A DNA stretch of 28,596 nucleotides from Nitromaritima sp964584125 (GCA_964584125.1 CAZOYP010000028.1:1-28596); one strand, 5' to 3'. Shown: positions 1 to 8,313, counted from the first letter of the stretch. Translations and numbers: made by a program. The notes: a model not told the origin generated them from the letters alone.

Positions 1-1
1 A

Positions 2-442
2 AAGGATAAAGATTGTCCAATCTGCGGAGACAACCCAACCATTACAGAACTTATCGATTACGAACAATTTTGTGGCATTCCTTCAGCGGCAGAAGAAGAA
101 TATGAAAATGAAAAGTGGGAAGTTTCACCTGAAGAGGTCAAACAAAAACTAGACGAATCAGATAACTTTACTTTAGTTGATGTGCGAGAACCTTCAGAAT
201 ACGATATTTGTCGAATTGATGGGTCGATTCTTATTCCACTAGGAAAAATTGAGGAGATGGAACCGAAAAATCTTAATGGCATTTCTAAAAGCGACAAAAT
301 CATACTTCACTGCAAAGCCGGGGTAAGGAGTTTGAAGGCAGCCAAAGCTCTTAAACAAATGGGATTTGAAGATGTTAAAAGTATGTCAGGGGGGATCGAA
401 GATTGGTCTGAAAGAATCGACTCTTCAGTTCCAAAGTATTGA
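2..442 (+). CDS. MoeB/ThiF-type sulfur-carrier adenylyltransferase with C-terminal rhodanese domain (3' part only)
   Basis: The reading frame is open from the first bases of the window, so only the last 146 residues are seen. It opens with CPICG followed by NPTITELIDYEQFCG. In MoeB/ThiF E1-like enzymes this is the second zinc Cys pair and the end of the adenylyltransferase domain. After a short Glu-rich linker comes a rhodanese domain of about 100 residues, with VDVREPSEY and the active-site loop HCKAGVRS (Cys at visible residue 104). Family members adenylate the C-terminal Gly of a small sulfur carrier (MoaD, ThiS or a CysO-like protein), and the rhodanese can deliver sulfur as a persulfide. 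Which carrier is used cannot be told without the N-terminus. The gene is followed by a 165-base gap before an unrelated small gene. Confidence 0.9.
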   Translation, partial: KDKDCPICGDNPTITELIDYEQFCGIPSAAEEEYENEKWEVSPEEVKQKLDESDNFTLVDVREPSEYDICRIDGSILIPLGKIEEMEPKNLNGISKSDKIILHCKAGVRSLKAAKALKQMGFEDVKSMSGGIEDWSERIDSSVPKY

Positions 443-510
443 TTTTTAATACACTTTTTTCTAATTGAGATTTTTCAAGAAGGCTGGCTGTTTGAATTTC
501 CTAATGCTAC

Positions 511-539
511 TTGACACGGAAAGCCAAGCAGTTTACCTT
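511..539 (+). promoter_or_regulatory. possible sigma70-type promoter for the small basic protein
   Basis: A perfect TTGACA (511-516) is followed after 17 bases by TACCTT (534-539), a weak -10. TGACAC within the -35 box recurs inverted as GTGTCA at 553-558, which could form an operator or simply be chance. The -35 is good, the -10 is poor, and the leader would be about 60 bases. Confidence 0.35.
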
Positions 540-607
540 TGATCTACAAGTAGTGTCACCTAAAACACGTTTTACCCTATTATTTAAGACCTTTAAAGGG
601 GAATAAT

Positions 608-979
608 ATGAGCCACTCCCACGAATCTGAGCCACATTTCGAAAAGCTATCAAAAGCTATAACGGAAGCTGTACTTACTTCGGAGAAAGTAAGGAAGACT
701 GTCGAGGAAATTCAAAAAAACGATGAAATATGTCCTCAAAGTTTTATGGTTTTAGTTCTCAAAATGCAGGTGCTTACAGAGTCGCTAGAATTGAATGTAG
801 AACAAGGGGATATCGCAGAAAAACCTACTACCCCAAAGAAAACACGAAAAAAATCCTCTAAAAAATCCCAATTCATTGACGGCCGCAAACTTTCTAAACA
901 TGAGATCGCTTTCGAAGAGTTTCGCAGCAAACAGTTTAACTCAGAGAACTGGCTTAAAAAAAATCGACTTTCTTTCTAG
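608..979 (+). CDS. small basic protein of unknown function
   Basis: I do not recognise this 123-residue protein. An AAAGGGG Shine-Dalgarno sequence sits a few bases before the ATG, so translation is well supported. The first 65 residues are acidic to neutral and look helical (EKLSKAITEAVLT, KTVEEIQKND, QVLTESLELN). A strongly basic Lys/Arg/Ser linker follows at about residues 72-90 (PKKTRKKSSKKS), then a charged C-terminus ending ENWLKKNRLSF. There is one cysteine, no signal peptide and no membrane segment. The basic patch suggests nucleic-acid binding, but that is only inference from composition. It stands alone between a MoeB-rhodanese gene and a MEMO1-family gene with gaps of more than 160 bases on each side, so its neighbours give no functional hint. 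Confidence 0.75.
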   Translation: MSHSHESEPHFEKLSKAITEAVLTSEKVRKTVEEIQKNDEICPQSFMVLVLKMQVLTESLELNVEQGDIAEKPTTPKKTRKKSSKKSQFIDGRKLSKHEIAFEEFRSKQFNSENWLKKNRLSF

Positions 980-1127
980 TACCTCCCCTAGGTAAAGCTC
1001 TTACTATTATCGTGTTTTTTCATATTTGAAATAGCGGACTGACAACCAAAAATATAAAATCAAAAGTTTATATTTTTATATGCTGTAGAATATATTAAAA
1101 AATTAAGATGCGGCCTTAAATTATAGA

Positions 1128-1133
1128 TATAAT
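1128..1133 (+). promoter_or_regulatory. possible -10 element before the MEMO1-family gene
   Basis: A consensus TATAAT lies in a very AT-rich 230-base gap and would start a transcript with a leader of about 70 bases. No convincing -35 is seen at the right distance, so the call rests on the -10 alone. Confidence 0.3.
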
Positions 1134-1211
1134 GCGATCTAAGTTTCTATAGAAAAAAATCTTCTAGGTTAAAACAAAAGCGTAGAGCATAAATATGGGA
1201 GATGGGTTTTT

Positions 1212-2030
1212 ATGGTCCGACATCCAGCTGTTTCCGGGCGCTTCTATCCAAGTGACGGGCACCTACTAACTAAAGAAATAAGACGCCATAGCAGAAATAT
1301 CTCTGGCAAAAAACCCTCGAAAAAAATTCAAGCTATCGGAATTATTTCTCCTCATGCAGGGTTAGCTTACTCTGGTGAAGTCGCTGGTGCTATTTATTCG
1401 AATATTGAGATCCCTGAAACGATAATTCTTCTAGGCCCAAATCATACAGGGACTGGTGAACAAGTCTCTATTATGTCAGAGGGAACCTGGCAAATGCCCC
1501 AGGGGAATATTAAGATTGACCACGAGCTAGCTGATGCGATCTCCCAAGTATCTGCCATTTTAAAAAAAGACGACACCGCACACCAAAAAGAACATTCAAT
1601 TGAAACACAATTACCTTTTCTTCAATTTTATTGTAATAATTTTAAAATTGTCCCAATTTGTATAATGCGTCTGGGGCTAGACAAGTGTGAAGAATTAAGC
1701 CATGCGATTGTCAAAGCTGTTAAGAAAACAAAGCGTCGAGTTCTTATCATAGCGAGTTCTGACATGACTCATTACGAAACTCATGAAAGTGCATCCAAGA
1801 AAGATAAATATGCTATCGATCATATATTAAAGCTCGATGCAAAGGGGCTCTATAACACAGTGCGTGATAAAAATATTTCGATGTGTGGAGTAAATCCTGC
1901 TGTAATCATGTTAATGTCTACGCAGAAGATTGGGGCAAAAGAAGCTCTTTTGGCTAAATATATGACTTCAGGAGAAGTAAGTGGCAACATGGATAATGTC
2001 GTAGGATATGCAGGAATAATTGTGAGATAA
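1212..2030 (+). CDS. MEMO1 / AmmeMemoRadiSam system protein B family
   Basis: The 272-residue protein matches the MEMO1 family over its full length. It has the N-terminal HPAVSGRFYP motif (4-13), PHAG (47-50), LGPNHTG (74-80), EHSIETQLPFLQ (127-138) and SSDMTHY (182-188). These His, Asp and Glu residues form the metal-binding pocket shared with extradiol dioxygenase-like folds. In many prokaryotes the family sits beside an AMMECR1 protein and a radical SAM protein (the AmmeMemoRadiSam set) of poorly defined function. Neither partner is visible here, so this is an orphan copy within the window. The ATG follows GGGAGATGGG at a somewhat long spacing. The downstream neighbour is convergent. Confidence 0.9.
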   Translation: MVRHPAVSGRFYPSDGHLLTKEIRRHSRNISGKKPSKKIQAIGIISPHAGLAYSGEVAGAIYSNIEIPETIILLGPNHTGTGEQVSIMSEGTWQMPQGNIKIDHELADAISQVSAILKKDDTAHQKEHSIETQLPFLQFYCNNFKIVPICIMRLGLDKCEELSHAIVKAVKKTKRRVLIIASSDMTHYETHESASKKDKYAIDHILKLDAKGLYNTVRDKNISMCGVNPAVIMLMSTQKIGAKEALLAKYMTSGEVSGNMDNVVGYAGIIVR

Positions 2031-2067
2031 AGATTTATTATACTCGAAAAATTTTATACTAATATTA

Positions 2068-2463
2068 TCATTGCAAGTTTACTTTTTTTGAGTATTGAAT
2101 CAATTCAATTTCGTATTTATCCGGATCTTCGGTAAAAATAAATTTCGTTCCACTCGCCGCTTCAATTGGACCTTCCGTTATGGGAATCCCTTTCTCTTTT
2201 AGTCTAAAGATGCATTTTTCAAGATCCTCAACCTGAAATGCCAAGTGCACCAAGTCCTCTGGAACCTCAATGCTTCCGCTATCTGGAAAAGAACATAATT
2301 CAAGTTCACAATCAGTATCAGGAAAACGCAAAAACACAAGCTGTGAACCGCGAGGCGATGTTTTACGCTCAACAACTTCCATTCCAAGAACCCCATTATA
2401 AAAGTTAATAGAACGGTCTATATTATGAACACGAAATCGAGTATGCAGGTATCTTTTCAACAT
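2068..2463 (-). CDS. glyoxalase I-like VOC family protein
   Basis: This 131-residue single-domain protein has two beta-alpha-beta-beta-beta repeats of the vicinal oxygen chelate fold. The residues expected to bind metal in glyoxalase I are present: His7, Glu55, His73 and Glu120 (DPDKYEIELIQ near the C-terminus). FYNGVLGM at 21-28 is the usual first-helix motif. Glyoxalase I isomerises the hemithioacetal of methylglyoxal and a thiol to a lactoyl-thioester. The family also includes epimerases and dioxygenases, so the exact substrate is uncertain. Its ATG lies inside the last codons of the phosphomannomutase gene (7-base overlap), which indicates translational coupling. Detoxifying methylglyoxal from sugar phosphates would fit that neighbour. 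Confidence 0.85.
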   Translation of the reverse strand: MLKRYLHTRFRVHNIDRSINFYNGVLGMEVVERKTSPRGSQLVFLRFPDTDCELELCSFPDSGSIEVPEDLVHLAFQVEDLEKCIFRLKEKGIPITEGPIEAASGTKFIFTEDPDKYEIELIQYSKKVNLQ

Positions 2464-3842
2464 AATTCATGACCAAGGGTAACGATTGGTTCATATTTGG
2501 TCATGGCTTTCCGAACGATGGCAATGATTTCATCAAGCTGGTCGGGATTATTACCTTCAAATCTAAAAACGATGACTGGTTGTGTATTTGAAGCACGAAT
2601 TAAAGCCCAACCGTAATCAAAGTTTATTCTAACCCCATCAATATCAATCACCTCATTTACTTTTCTAAACTCCTCTGTCAGTTCGCGGACGATTTTGAAT
2701 TTTTGACTGTCAGGACAATCAACGCGAATTTCTGGAGTCGATGCCATTTTTGGAATATCGGCAAGCATTTCTGAAACCTTTTGTTTCGAAGATGCAACTA
2801 TCTGAAGGATTCTACACGCAGCATAAATAGCATCATCGAAACCGTAATATTCATCCGCAAAGCAAATATGGCCGCTCATTTCACCTGCTAGTAATGCATT
2901 GGTTTCTTGCATTTTCTTTTTAATCAATGAGTGACCAGCAGCTGACATAATCGCTGTTCCACCATGGCCCTCAACATCCTTGAAAAGATTCTGAGAACAC
3001 TTAACCTCACCCACAATCGTTGCACCAGGGTTATGCTCTAGGATATTTCTTGCGAATATCATTAAAAGCTGGTCTCCCCAAAGAATTTTCCCCTCCTCAT
3101 CTACAATGCCGATTCTGTCCGCATCACCATCAAATCCGATTCCAAGTTCTGCTCCCTCCTCCTTAACTTTATTACTAAGATCCAACATATTCTTTTCTAC
3201 CGTTGGGTCCGGATGATGATTAGGAAAGTTGCCATCTGGTTTACAGTACAACTCGGTAATGTTTGCACCTATTTTCTTTAACAGCTTCGGCCCTACGATT
3301 CCAAAACATCCATTACCCCCGTCGACCACAACCTTAACAGAGCGCGAAATCTTTACAAGATCCAAGATACCTTTAATATAATCTTCTAAAATATTCTCAT
3401 GACTCAGTTCCCCGCTACCCAACTCAAAATCATTGTTATCAATTAACCTTCGTAACTCTTGAATACTTTCTCCGTATAGGCTATGCAATCCATTGCTTAT
3501 TTTGAACCCATTAAACTCTGATGGGTTATGACTACCTGTGATCATCACGCCACCGTCTGGTTTCAAGTGATGCAAAGAAAAATAGGCCACTGGAGTTGGA
3601 ACCATACCTATATCTATGACATCACAGCCGGTAGAATTTAATCCATAGATAAGATTATCTCGAAAAGGGATAGAACTGGTCCTCATGTCATATCCAACAG
3701 TGAGGGTTTTCCCTCCATTTCTTCGAATATAGGTTCCTATGCCTTTGCCAATCTGTTCTGTGGAATGTTGTGTCAAATCTTTATCCACTAACCCGCGAAT
3801 ATCGTATTCCCTAAAAATCTCTGGATTTATAGTTTCTGCCAT
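2457..3842 (-). CDS. manB: phosphomannomutase/phosphoglucomutase (AlgC/ManB type)
   Basis: The enzyme interconverts hexose 1- and 6-phosphates to supply GDP-mannose or UDP-glucose precursors for LPS, exopolysaccharide or glycogen. At 461 residues it is the normal length for the alpha-D-phosphohexomutase superfamily. All four motifs are present: EYDIRG near the N-terminus, TGSHNP with the phosphorylated Ser104, the Mg loop FDGDADR (237-243), and the sugar-specificity loop GEMSGH (320-325). The phosphate-binding RASNTQP is at 416-422. GEMSGH is typical of dual-specificity PMM/PGM enzymes rather than glucosamine mutase. It lies 39 bases downstream of an SDR gene and overlaps the following VOC gene, so the three look like one operon. 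No clear SD precedes its ATG. Confidence 0.95.
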   Translation of the reverse strand: MAETINPEIFREYDIRGLVDKDLTQHSTEQIGKGIGTYIRRNGGKTLTVGYDMRTSSIPFRDNLIYGLNSTGCDVIDIGMVPTPVAYFSLHHLKPDGGVMITGSHNPSEFNGFKISNGLHSLYGESIQELRRLIDNNDFELGSGELSHENILEDYIKGILDLVKISRSVKVVVDGGNGCFGIVGPKLLKKIGANITELYCKPDGNFPNHHPDPTVEKNMLDLSNKVKEEGAELGIGFDGDADRIGIVDEEGKILWGDQLLMIFARNILEHNPGATIVGEVKCSQNLFKDVEGHGGTAIMSAAGHSLIKKKMQETNALLAGEMSGHICFADEYYGFDDAIYAACRILQIVASSKQKVSEMLADIPKMASTPEIRVDCPDSQKFKIVRELTEEFRKVNEVIDIDGVRINFDYGWALIRASNTQPVIVFRFEGNNPDQLDEIIAIVRKAMTKYEPIVTLGHELC

Positions 3843-3881
3843 AAGTTATTTACTTAAATTTTTTTGTGTACTTGTTGCTTA

Positions 3882-4679
3882 TTAGTAAGGGTTCTGATTA
3901 AAACCGCCATCAACCGTAAAGTTGGATGCAGTTATCCAGCCTGACAAATCAGATGCTAGAAAAAGGACTAAACCAGTGACATCATCAGGAACTCCCATCC
4001 TTTTAAGCAATAATGTTTCAGCTGAGGAAGTCCGCATTTCATCAACTATACCCTGTATATCATTCCCTGATTTCTCAGCAATGTTCTTAGCTTCGTCATC
4101 CCAAGACTTTGACCAAACAGGCCCTGGAGAAACCGAATTGACTAGTACTTTGTCGCTGGCAAGAGAGCGAGCAAGTGAAATAGTTAAGTTGCACAATCCT
4201 GCTTTTACCGCGCTATAATGAGGGAATACATCGCCAGGACGGTTTGCTGCAACCGATGTAATATTAATAATCCTCGGCGATGCGGATTGCTTTAGGGAGG
4301 AACTAAATAACCGACACGTTCTTACAGTTGACATAAGGTTAAGATCAAATACTTCCTGCCAGTCTTCATCACTAAGATCAAAAAACCCTGCCAACTTCTG
4401 GATCGAACCTACATTATTTATAAGAATATCAACTCCTCCCATTGCAGAGATTGTTTCATTATAAAATGTTTGGATATCATCTGGTTTAGAGAAATCGGCC
4501 GAGTAAAAAAAATGTCCCGTTCCAGAAACCTCATTTTCAATTGCATGAAGTCGTTCACTATTGCGCGCGGATCCGGCAACCTTTGCTCCAGCCTCACCGA
4601 AAGCCAAAGCCAAACTTCTTCCTATACCTTCACTAACACCTGTGATAACTACTTTACGATTTTTTAAATCTATATCCAT
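3882..4679 (-). CDS. SDR family NAD(P)-dependent oxidoreductase
   Basis: A classical short-chain dehydrogenase/reductase of 265 residues. It has the dinucleotide motif TGVSEGIG (13-20), NNVG (88-91), and catalytic Ser142, Tyr155 and Lys159 (YSAVK). The C-terminus ends in the usual GGFNQNPY-type tail. An acidic/neutral residue pattern after strand beta-2 (SARN) favours NADP, though this is weak evidence. The substrate cannot be told; FabG-like or sugar dehydrogenase roles are possible. It is the first gene of the apparent SDR-PMM/PGM-VOC operon, and its start faces the divergent small membrane protein gene across only 56 bases. No strong SD is seen before its ATG. Confidence 0.9.
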   Translation of the reverse strand: MDIDLKNRKVVITGVSEGIGRSLALAFGEAGAKVAGSARNSERLHAIENEVSGTGHFFYSADFSKPDDIQTFYNETISAMGGVDILINNVGSIQKLAGFFDLSDEDWQEVFDLNLMSTVRTCRLFSSSLKQSASPRIINITSVAANRPGDVFPHYSAVKAGLCNLTISLARSLASDKVLVNSVSPGPVWSKSWDDEAKNIAEKSGNDIQGIVDEMRTSSAETLLLKRMGVPDDVTGLVLFLASDLSGWITASNFTVDGGFNQNPY

Positions 4680-4735
4680 GTTAAAATTTTCTCTTTCTTT
4701 GACTAAAGCTTAGCCTTATCCACAAAAATTAATTT

Positions 4736-5089
4736 ATGGCAACTGAACTATTTCCAACTCTTTCATCTTCCTCAACTTTGATCTGGGTACTTCCCGCAAT
4801 TGGTTTTCACGTTCTAAATGTCTTTTTAGGAGTCTTCATGGCTTTCCAAAAAAAGACTCCTACCATGATTAGAATACATGGCTTTCTATACTACGGGGTT
4901 CTTATTTGTCTGATCAATTTTCTTATAATGAATCAAATTCACGGAGAAAACACCGCCTGGGAATTCTTAGTTTTCGCTTACTTTATCACACTCATTCCAA
5001 TCAGCAAACGATGGGACATTCTGATCCACGCATTCATTACCTTAATAGGATTAACTCTTCTACCTATCCTCATAATCCTACAAATATAA
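4736..5089 (+). CDS. small multi-pass membrane protein of unknown function
   Basis: A 117-residue hydrophobic protein with four likely transmembrane helices (about 15-34, 46-66, 73-90 and 96-115). A short charged loop, QKKTPTMIRIHG, falls between the first two. I recognise no family. The three interior helices contain His residues (GFHVLN, RIHGFLYYG, LIHAFI), which would be compatible with haem or metal binding, but this is speculation. The gene diverges from the SDR operon across a 56-base gap. There is no visible SD before the ATG. It is convergent with the ferredoxin gene. Length, composition and an intact frame support a real gene. Confidence 0.65.
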   Translation: MATELFPTLSSSSTLIWVLPAIGFHVLNVFLGVFMAFQKKTPTMIRIHGFLYYGVLICLINFLIMNQIHGENTAWEFLVFAYFITLIPISKRWDILIHAFITLIGLTLLPILIILQI

Positions 5090-5169
5090 AACTAGATAAA
5101 GAAGGGAAGAAGTAAAAAGCTTTTATTACTATTTTGGCGATTTAGATAAGAGTGGAAGTACTGAAGAAT

Positions 5170-5475
5170 TTAATCTTGAATTCCTGCTTTGACCGTAACA
5201 GGTCCAAAAACTTTCGTACGGCATCCAAGCCTTTGGTGTGGTTCTAACCGATGAATTTTCTCAAAAAGAGTTTGCTCGCTTACATTTTCAAGTGGAGTCG
5301 GTTCTATAACACACTTTCCACAAAGGCCCATTCCTCGGCAATTTAATTGAGTATTCAGTCCTTTATAAAGATCTACATCTTGAAACAATGCGGACTTTCT
5401 TAAATTAGCACCATAACCCAACTTGTATTCCTTAGATTCTCCCGTTTCTTCATTGGTTATAGTCACCTTGGGCAT
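5170..5475 (-). CDS. [2Fe-2S] ferredoxin
   Basis: A 101-residue ferredoxin with the cluster ligands Cys46, Cys52, Cys55 (CRGMGLCGKC, spacing C-x5-C-x2-C) and Cys85 (LGCR). The x5 spacing resembles adrenodoxin-type rather than plant-type ferredoxins. The fold fits the beta-grasp pattern, starting PKVTITNEETGE. It carries electrons to an unknown partner in the cytoplasm. I chose the ATG at 5475 over a TTG three codons upstream because GAGG lies 10 bases before the ATG but almost touches the TTG. It follows the cysDN genes on the same strand after a 121-base gap that contains its own promoter-like sequence, so it may or may not serve sulfur metabolism. Confidence 0.9.
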   Translation of the reverse strand: MPKVTITNEETGESKEYKLGYGANLRKSALFQDVDLYKGLNTQLNCRGMGLCGKCVIEPTPLENVSEQTLFEKIHRLEPHQRLGCRTKVFGPVTVKAGIQD

Positions 5476-5526
5476 TTTTTTCAAACCTCGCTTAAAAATA
5501 AACTATGATTAGGATCAGAAAGAAGT

Positions 5527-5556
5527 ATATTTTGCACCTCATCAACTAAATGTCAA
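5527..5556 (-). promoter_or_regulatory. probable promoter for the ferredoxin gene
   Basis: On the minus strand a perfect TTGACA (5551-5556) is followed by AAATAT (5527-5532) after 18 bases. A better TATACT (5524-5529) lies 21 bases away, too far for a normal promoter. The -35 is strong and the -10 imperfect. Confidence 0.45.
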
Positions 5557-5596
5557 TCCTTTTCCAAAATAAAAAGCTAAAATGGAAAGAATATAC

Positions 5597-7423
5597 TTAG
5601 ATTGAGTAATTATGCCCTGTAAGAATTTTTTTATTTTTTAGATAATTATAAACCGTATTGGCTGCTTCATTTTCTTTTTCTGCCTCTTCTATAGATAATT
5701 TAATGTCGCAGTTTTTATTTAACTCTTCAGCATCCGTAACAAAAATTTCGACAACTTGGCAAGGTTCGACTAATACGCGAAGGTCTGTGTGGTCCTCTTG
5801 GTTGAAAACATTAGATGTCGATATAACGACATGTCCAGCATCAAGGAACAGTTTCGCTACTTCACCAAATCGACGAAGAACTTCACCTTCTTGCTTTTTC
5901 TGCTCTGACTCTATATCAGCAGAAACACCCAAAGCTACATTGCGACCATCCAAAAGATAACTCTGATAATTAAGTTCAAAGAGTTTTCGTTCAAGATGCT
6001 TAGCTAGTTTGGCCTTCCCAACTCCAGACGGCCCTACAATCAATATCAAAGTAGACTGATGTCCGTTGCGATAGGCCCTTTCCTCTAATTTAATATCACT
6101 CTTGAGCCAATGAAAGTCTCGATGGCGAACTTCATCACGCAAACGATCTGTCTTATTTGGCGTATATGTGGTAATAATTCCACCGCCACACACATCATAT
6201 TCATCGACTAAAACAAAACGACCCGTCGTTGGAACCGAGCCAAATAGATCAAAGACTACGGGGGTAACAGTACGCAGCGTAACTTCGGCAACATCGTTTT
6301 TAGCTAAGAATTCTTGACCTTGAAGTGTTTCTAGGGTCGAGGCGTCCACCACTTTCTTAAACTCTACAATCTCGCAGAGGACTTCTTGGGTAGTTAATTT
6401 AAGCTTATATGTAATCCCTTTTTCAAGATGACGTTTACCCATCCAAAAAATATTGACATCAAACGTAGTAGAAACAATGGGTAGTTCTGACTTAAGAGTT
6501 GCGACATCCCCACGCTCCACAAAAATCTGTTCTTTAAGGGTAAAGCCTATTGACTGAGAAGCCTTGGCTTTTATAGGCTGGTTTTCGACGCTCCATGCTT
6601 CCATTGAGTTAATCACCCCTATCTTGTTTGAAGGTGAAAAAACTATTTGATCACCTACATTCACCGTTCCCGATTCCACTCTGCCAGAAATTATCCTACG
6701 ATCATCAAATTTGTAAACATCCTGAACTGGGAAACGAAATGGAAGGTGCGTCGGCGGTTGTTTTTCTGTGAATTTGTCTAGCATGCTGAGAACACTTGGT
6801 CCTTTATACCAAGGTATTTCTTCACTACTTTTTGCAATATTAATTCCCAATTTGGCAGACACTGGAATAAACTCCCTTGCCTCAATCCCCATTGAATCAA
6901 GAAATTTGGTGTACTCTGATTTAATGTTGTAATAAACATCTGGATCGTAATTGACTAAATCCATCTTGTTAATAACCACAGCCACCTGTGTTAAGCCAAG
7001 TAGTTTAAGGATATAACCGTGGCGTCTTGACTGTTCTTGAACCCCTTCATATGCATCAATGAGAAGTAAAGCTGACTCAGCATTAGCTGCGCCTGTGACC
7101 ATGTTCTTTAAAAATTCTTTGTGCCCAGGAGCATCAATGATCACATATCGTCTTTTTTTTGTGTTGAAAAAAATTTGTGAGGTATCAATCGTGATCCCTT
7201 GATCCTGTTCTTCTTCCAAAGCATCAAGAAGGAAAGCAAATTCAAATTCCTTACCCTGACGTTTACAAATATCCTTTACAAAATCTAATTTCCCAGTGGG
7301 TAAACTGTCCGTATCAGACATAAGACGACCAACTAAAGTAGATTTCCCATGGTCCACATGACCCACAATGACCAGTTTCATCAGACGACTATTCAACAAA
7401 TTAGCTTTACCGTTATCACTCAT
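5597..7423 (-). CDS. cysN: sulfate adenylyltransferase large subunit CysN with degenerate C-terminal APS kinase-like domain
   Basis: The first ~420 residues are the GTPase subunit of ATP sulfurylase, which couples GTP hydrolysis to forming APS from sulfate and ATP together with CysD. G1 is GHVDHGKS (21-28), G2 includes DQGITID, G3 is DAPGH and G4 is NKMD, followed by two beta-barrel domains. Residues from about 440 to 608 align with APS kinase (CysC), as in CysN/C (NodQ) fusions, but key residues are lost. The P-loop reads GPSGVGKA, with Ala471 where Ser/Thr should be. The DGDN motif is LDGRN (Arg494), and the FISP, GLYKKAR and FTGIDS-type motifs are absent. I infer that the domain is not an active kinase. 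The gene lies 53 bases downstream of cysD. Confidence 0.92.
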   Translation of the reverse strand: MSDNGKANLLNSRLMKLVIVGHVDHGKSTLVGRLMSDTDSLPTGKLDFVKDICKRQGKEFEFAFLLDALEEEQDQGITIDTSQIFFNTKKRRYVIIDAPGHKEFLKNMVTGAANAESALLLIDAYEGVQEQSRRHGYILKLLGLTQVAVVINKMDLVNYDPDVYYNIKSEYTKFLDSMGIEAREFIPVSAKLGINIAKSSEEIPWYKGPSVLSMLDKFTEKQPPTHLPFRFPVQDVYKFDDRRIISGRVESGTVNVGDQIVFSPSNKIGVINSMEAWSVENQPIKAKASQSIGFTLKEQIFVERGDVATLKSELPIVSTTFDVNIFWMGKRHLEKGITYKLKLTTQEVLCEIVEFKKVVDASTLETLQGQEFLAKNDVAEVTLRTVTPVVFDLFGSVPTTGRFVLVDEYDVCGGGIITTYTPNKTDRLRDEVRHRDFHWLKSDIKLEERAYRNGHQSTLILIVGPSGVGKAKLAKHLERKLFELNYQSYLLDGRNVALGVSADIESEQKKQEGEVLRRFGEVAKLFLDAGHVVISTSNVFNQEDHTDLRVLVEPCQVVEIFVTDAEELNKNCDIKLSIEEAEKENEAANTVYNYLKNKKILTGHNYSI

Positions 7424-7476
7424 AATTACTCTATTTATATTGATTTAAACTAGAAGGGGCGAAAATCTATTTTAGA

Positions 7477-8280
7477 TCACATATACCCTCGGGCGCGAAG
7501 TTTTTGCATCGCGTATGTGTTTTCCTGATCTTGGGCTCTACCAGAACGTTCAGCGGATGTAATTTGTTTCAGCTCCTCAATAATTTCGGCCACATTTTTA
7601 GCTTTAGAATCAATGGGAAACGTGCAAGGAGCGCAACCTAATGATCTATAGCGTTTACCTTCAGAGTTAGAAAGGTAAAGATCAATAATTGGAATTTTTT
7701 CACGATGGATATACTCCCAAACGTTCAACTCAGTCCAGTGAAGAATCGGGTGAATACGGATATGCGTATCAGGAGTAAAAGATGTTTTGAACTGATCCCA
7801 CAATTCTGGAGGTTGATCCTTGAAATTCCATTCAAAGTTTTTATCACGAGGAGAGAAATAACGTTCCTTTGCTCGAGTACCTTCCTCATCTCTGCGAATG
7901 CCAAGAATTAAACCAGTATATCCCTCCTGTTCCATTACTGCATGCAAACCCATGGTCTTTAATGCTTCGCAACAAACCAGCCGACCTTGTTCATGGTTCA
8001 TCCCCTCAGCTAGAGCCTTCTCATTTTTTCCTACCACCAAGTTAAGCCCCCATTTCTTAGCGAACTCATCCCGATACTTAATCATTGCTGGAATTTTATA
8101 GGTGGTATCAATGTGCACCAGCGGAATAGGGCAGTGACCAAAAAAAGCTTTTCGTGCAAGCCAGACGAGCACAGTGGAATCCTTGCCAATAGACCAAAGC
8201 ATTGCAAGGTTTTTAAAATTCTTATAAGCCTCACGCATTATAAAAATACTCTGGTTTTCTAATTCGTCCAAGTGATCCAT
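7477..8280 (-). CDS. cysD: sulfate adenylyltransferase small subunit CysD
   Basis: CysD is the catalytic N-type ATP pyrophosphatase subunit of ATP sulfurylase. The 267-residue protein has the PP-loop SIGKDS (30-35), HIDTTYKIPAMIKYRDE, CCEALKT, and the arginine-rich GIRRDEEGTRAKER segment conserved in the family. The C-terminus RARGYM is a short version of the usual RxREGYF end. At 267 residues it is shorter than the ~300 of enterobacterial CysD. It acts with CysN just downstream. No cysH, cysI or cysJ is in the window, so whether the APS feeds assimilation or another use cannot be seen. A promoter, phased repeats and a hairpin lie in its leader. Confidence 0.95.
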   Translation of the reverse strand: MDHLDELENQSIFIMREAYKNFKNLAMLWSIGKDSTVLVWLARKAFFGHCPIPLVHIDTTYKIPAMIKYRDEFAKKWGLNLVVGKNEKALAEGMNHEQGRLVCCEALKTMGLHAVMEQEGYTGLILGIRRDEEGTRAKERYFSPRDKNFEWNFKDQPPELWDQFKTSFTPDTHIRIHPILHWTELNVWEYIHREKIPIIDLYLSNSEGKRYRSLGCAPCTFPIDSKAKNVAEIIEELKQITSAERSGRAQDQENTYAMQKLRARGYM

Positions 8281-8313
8281 ATTATGACTATATTATTTAA
8301 AAGCAAAACATTA

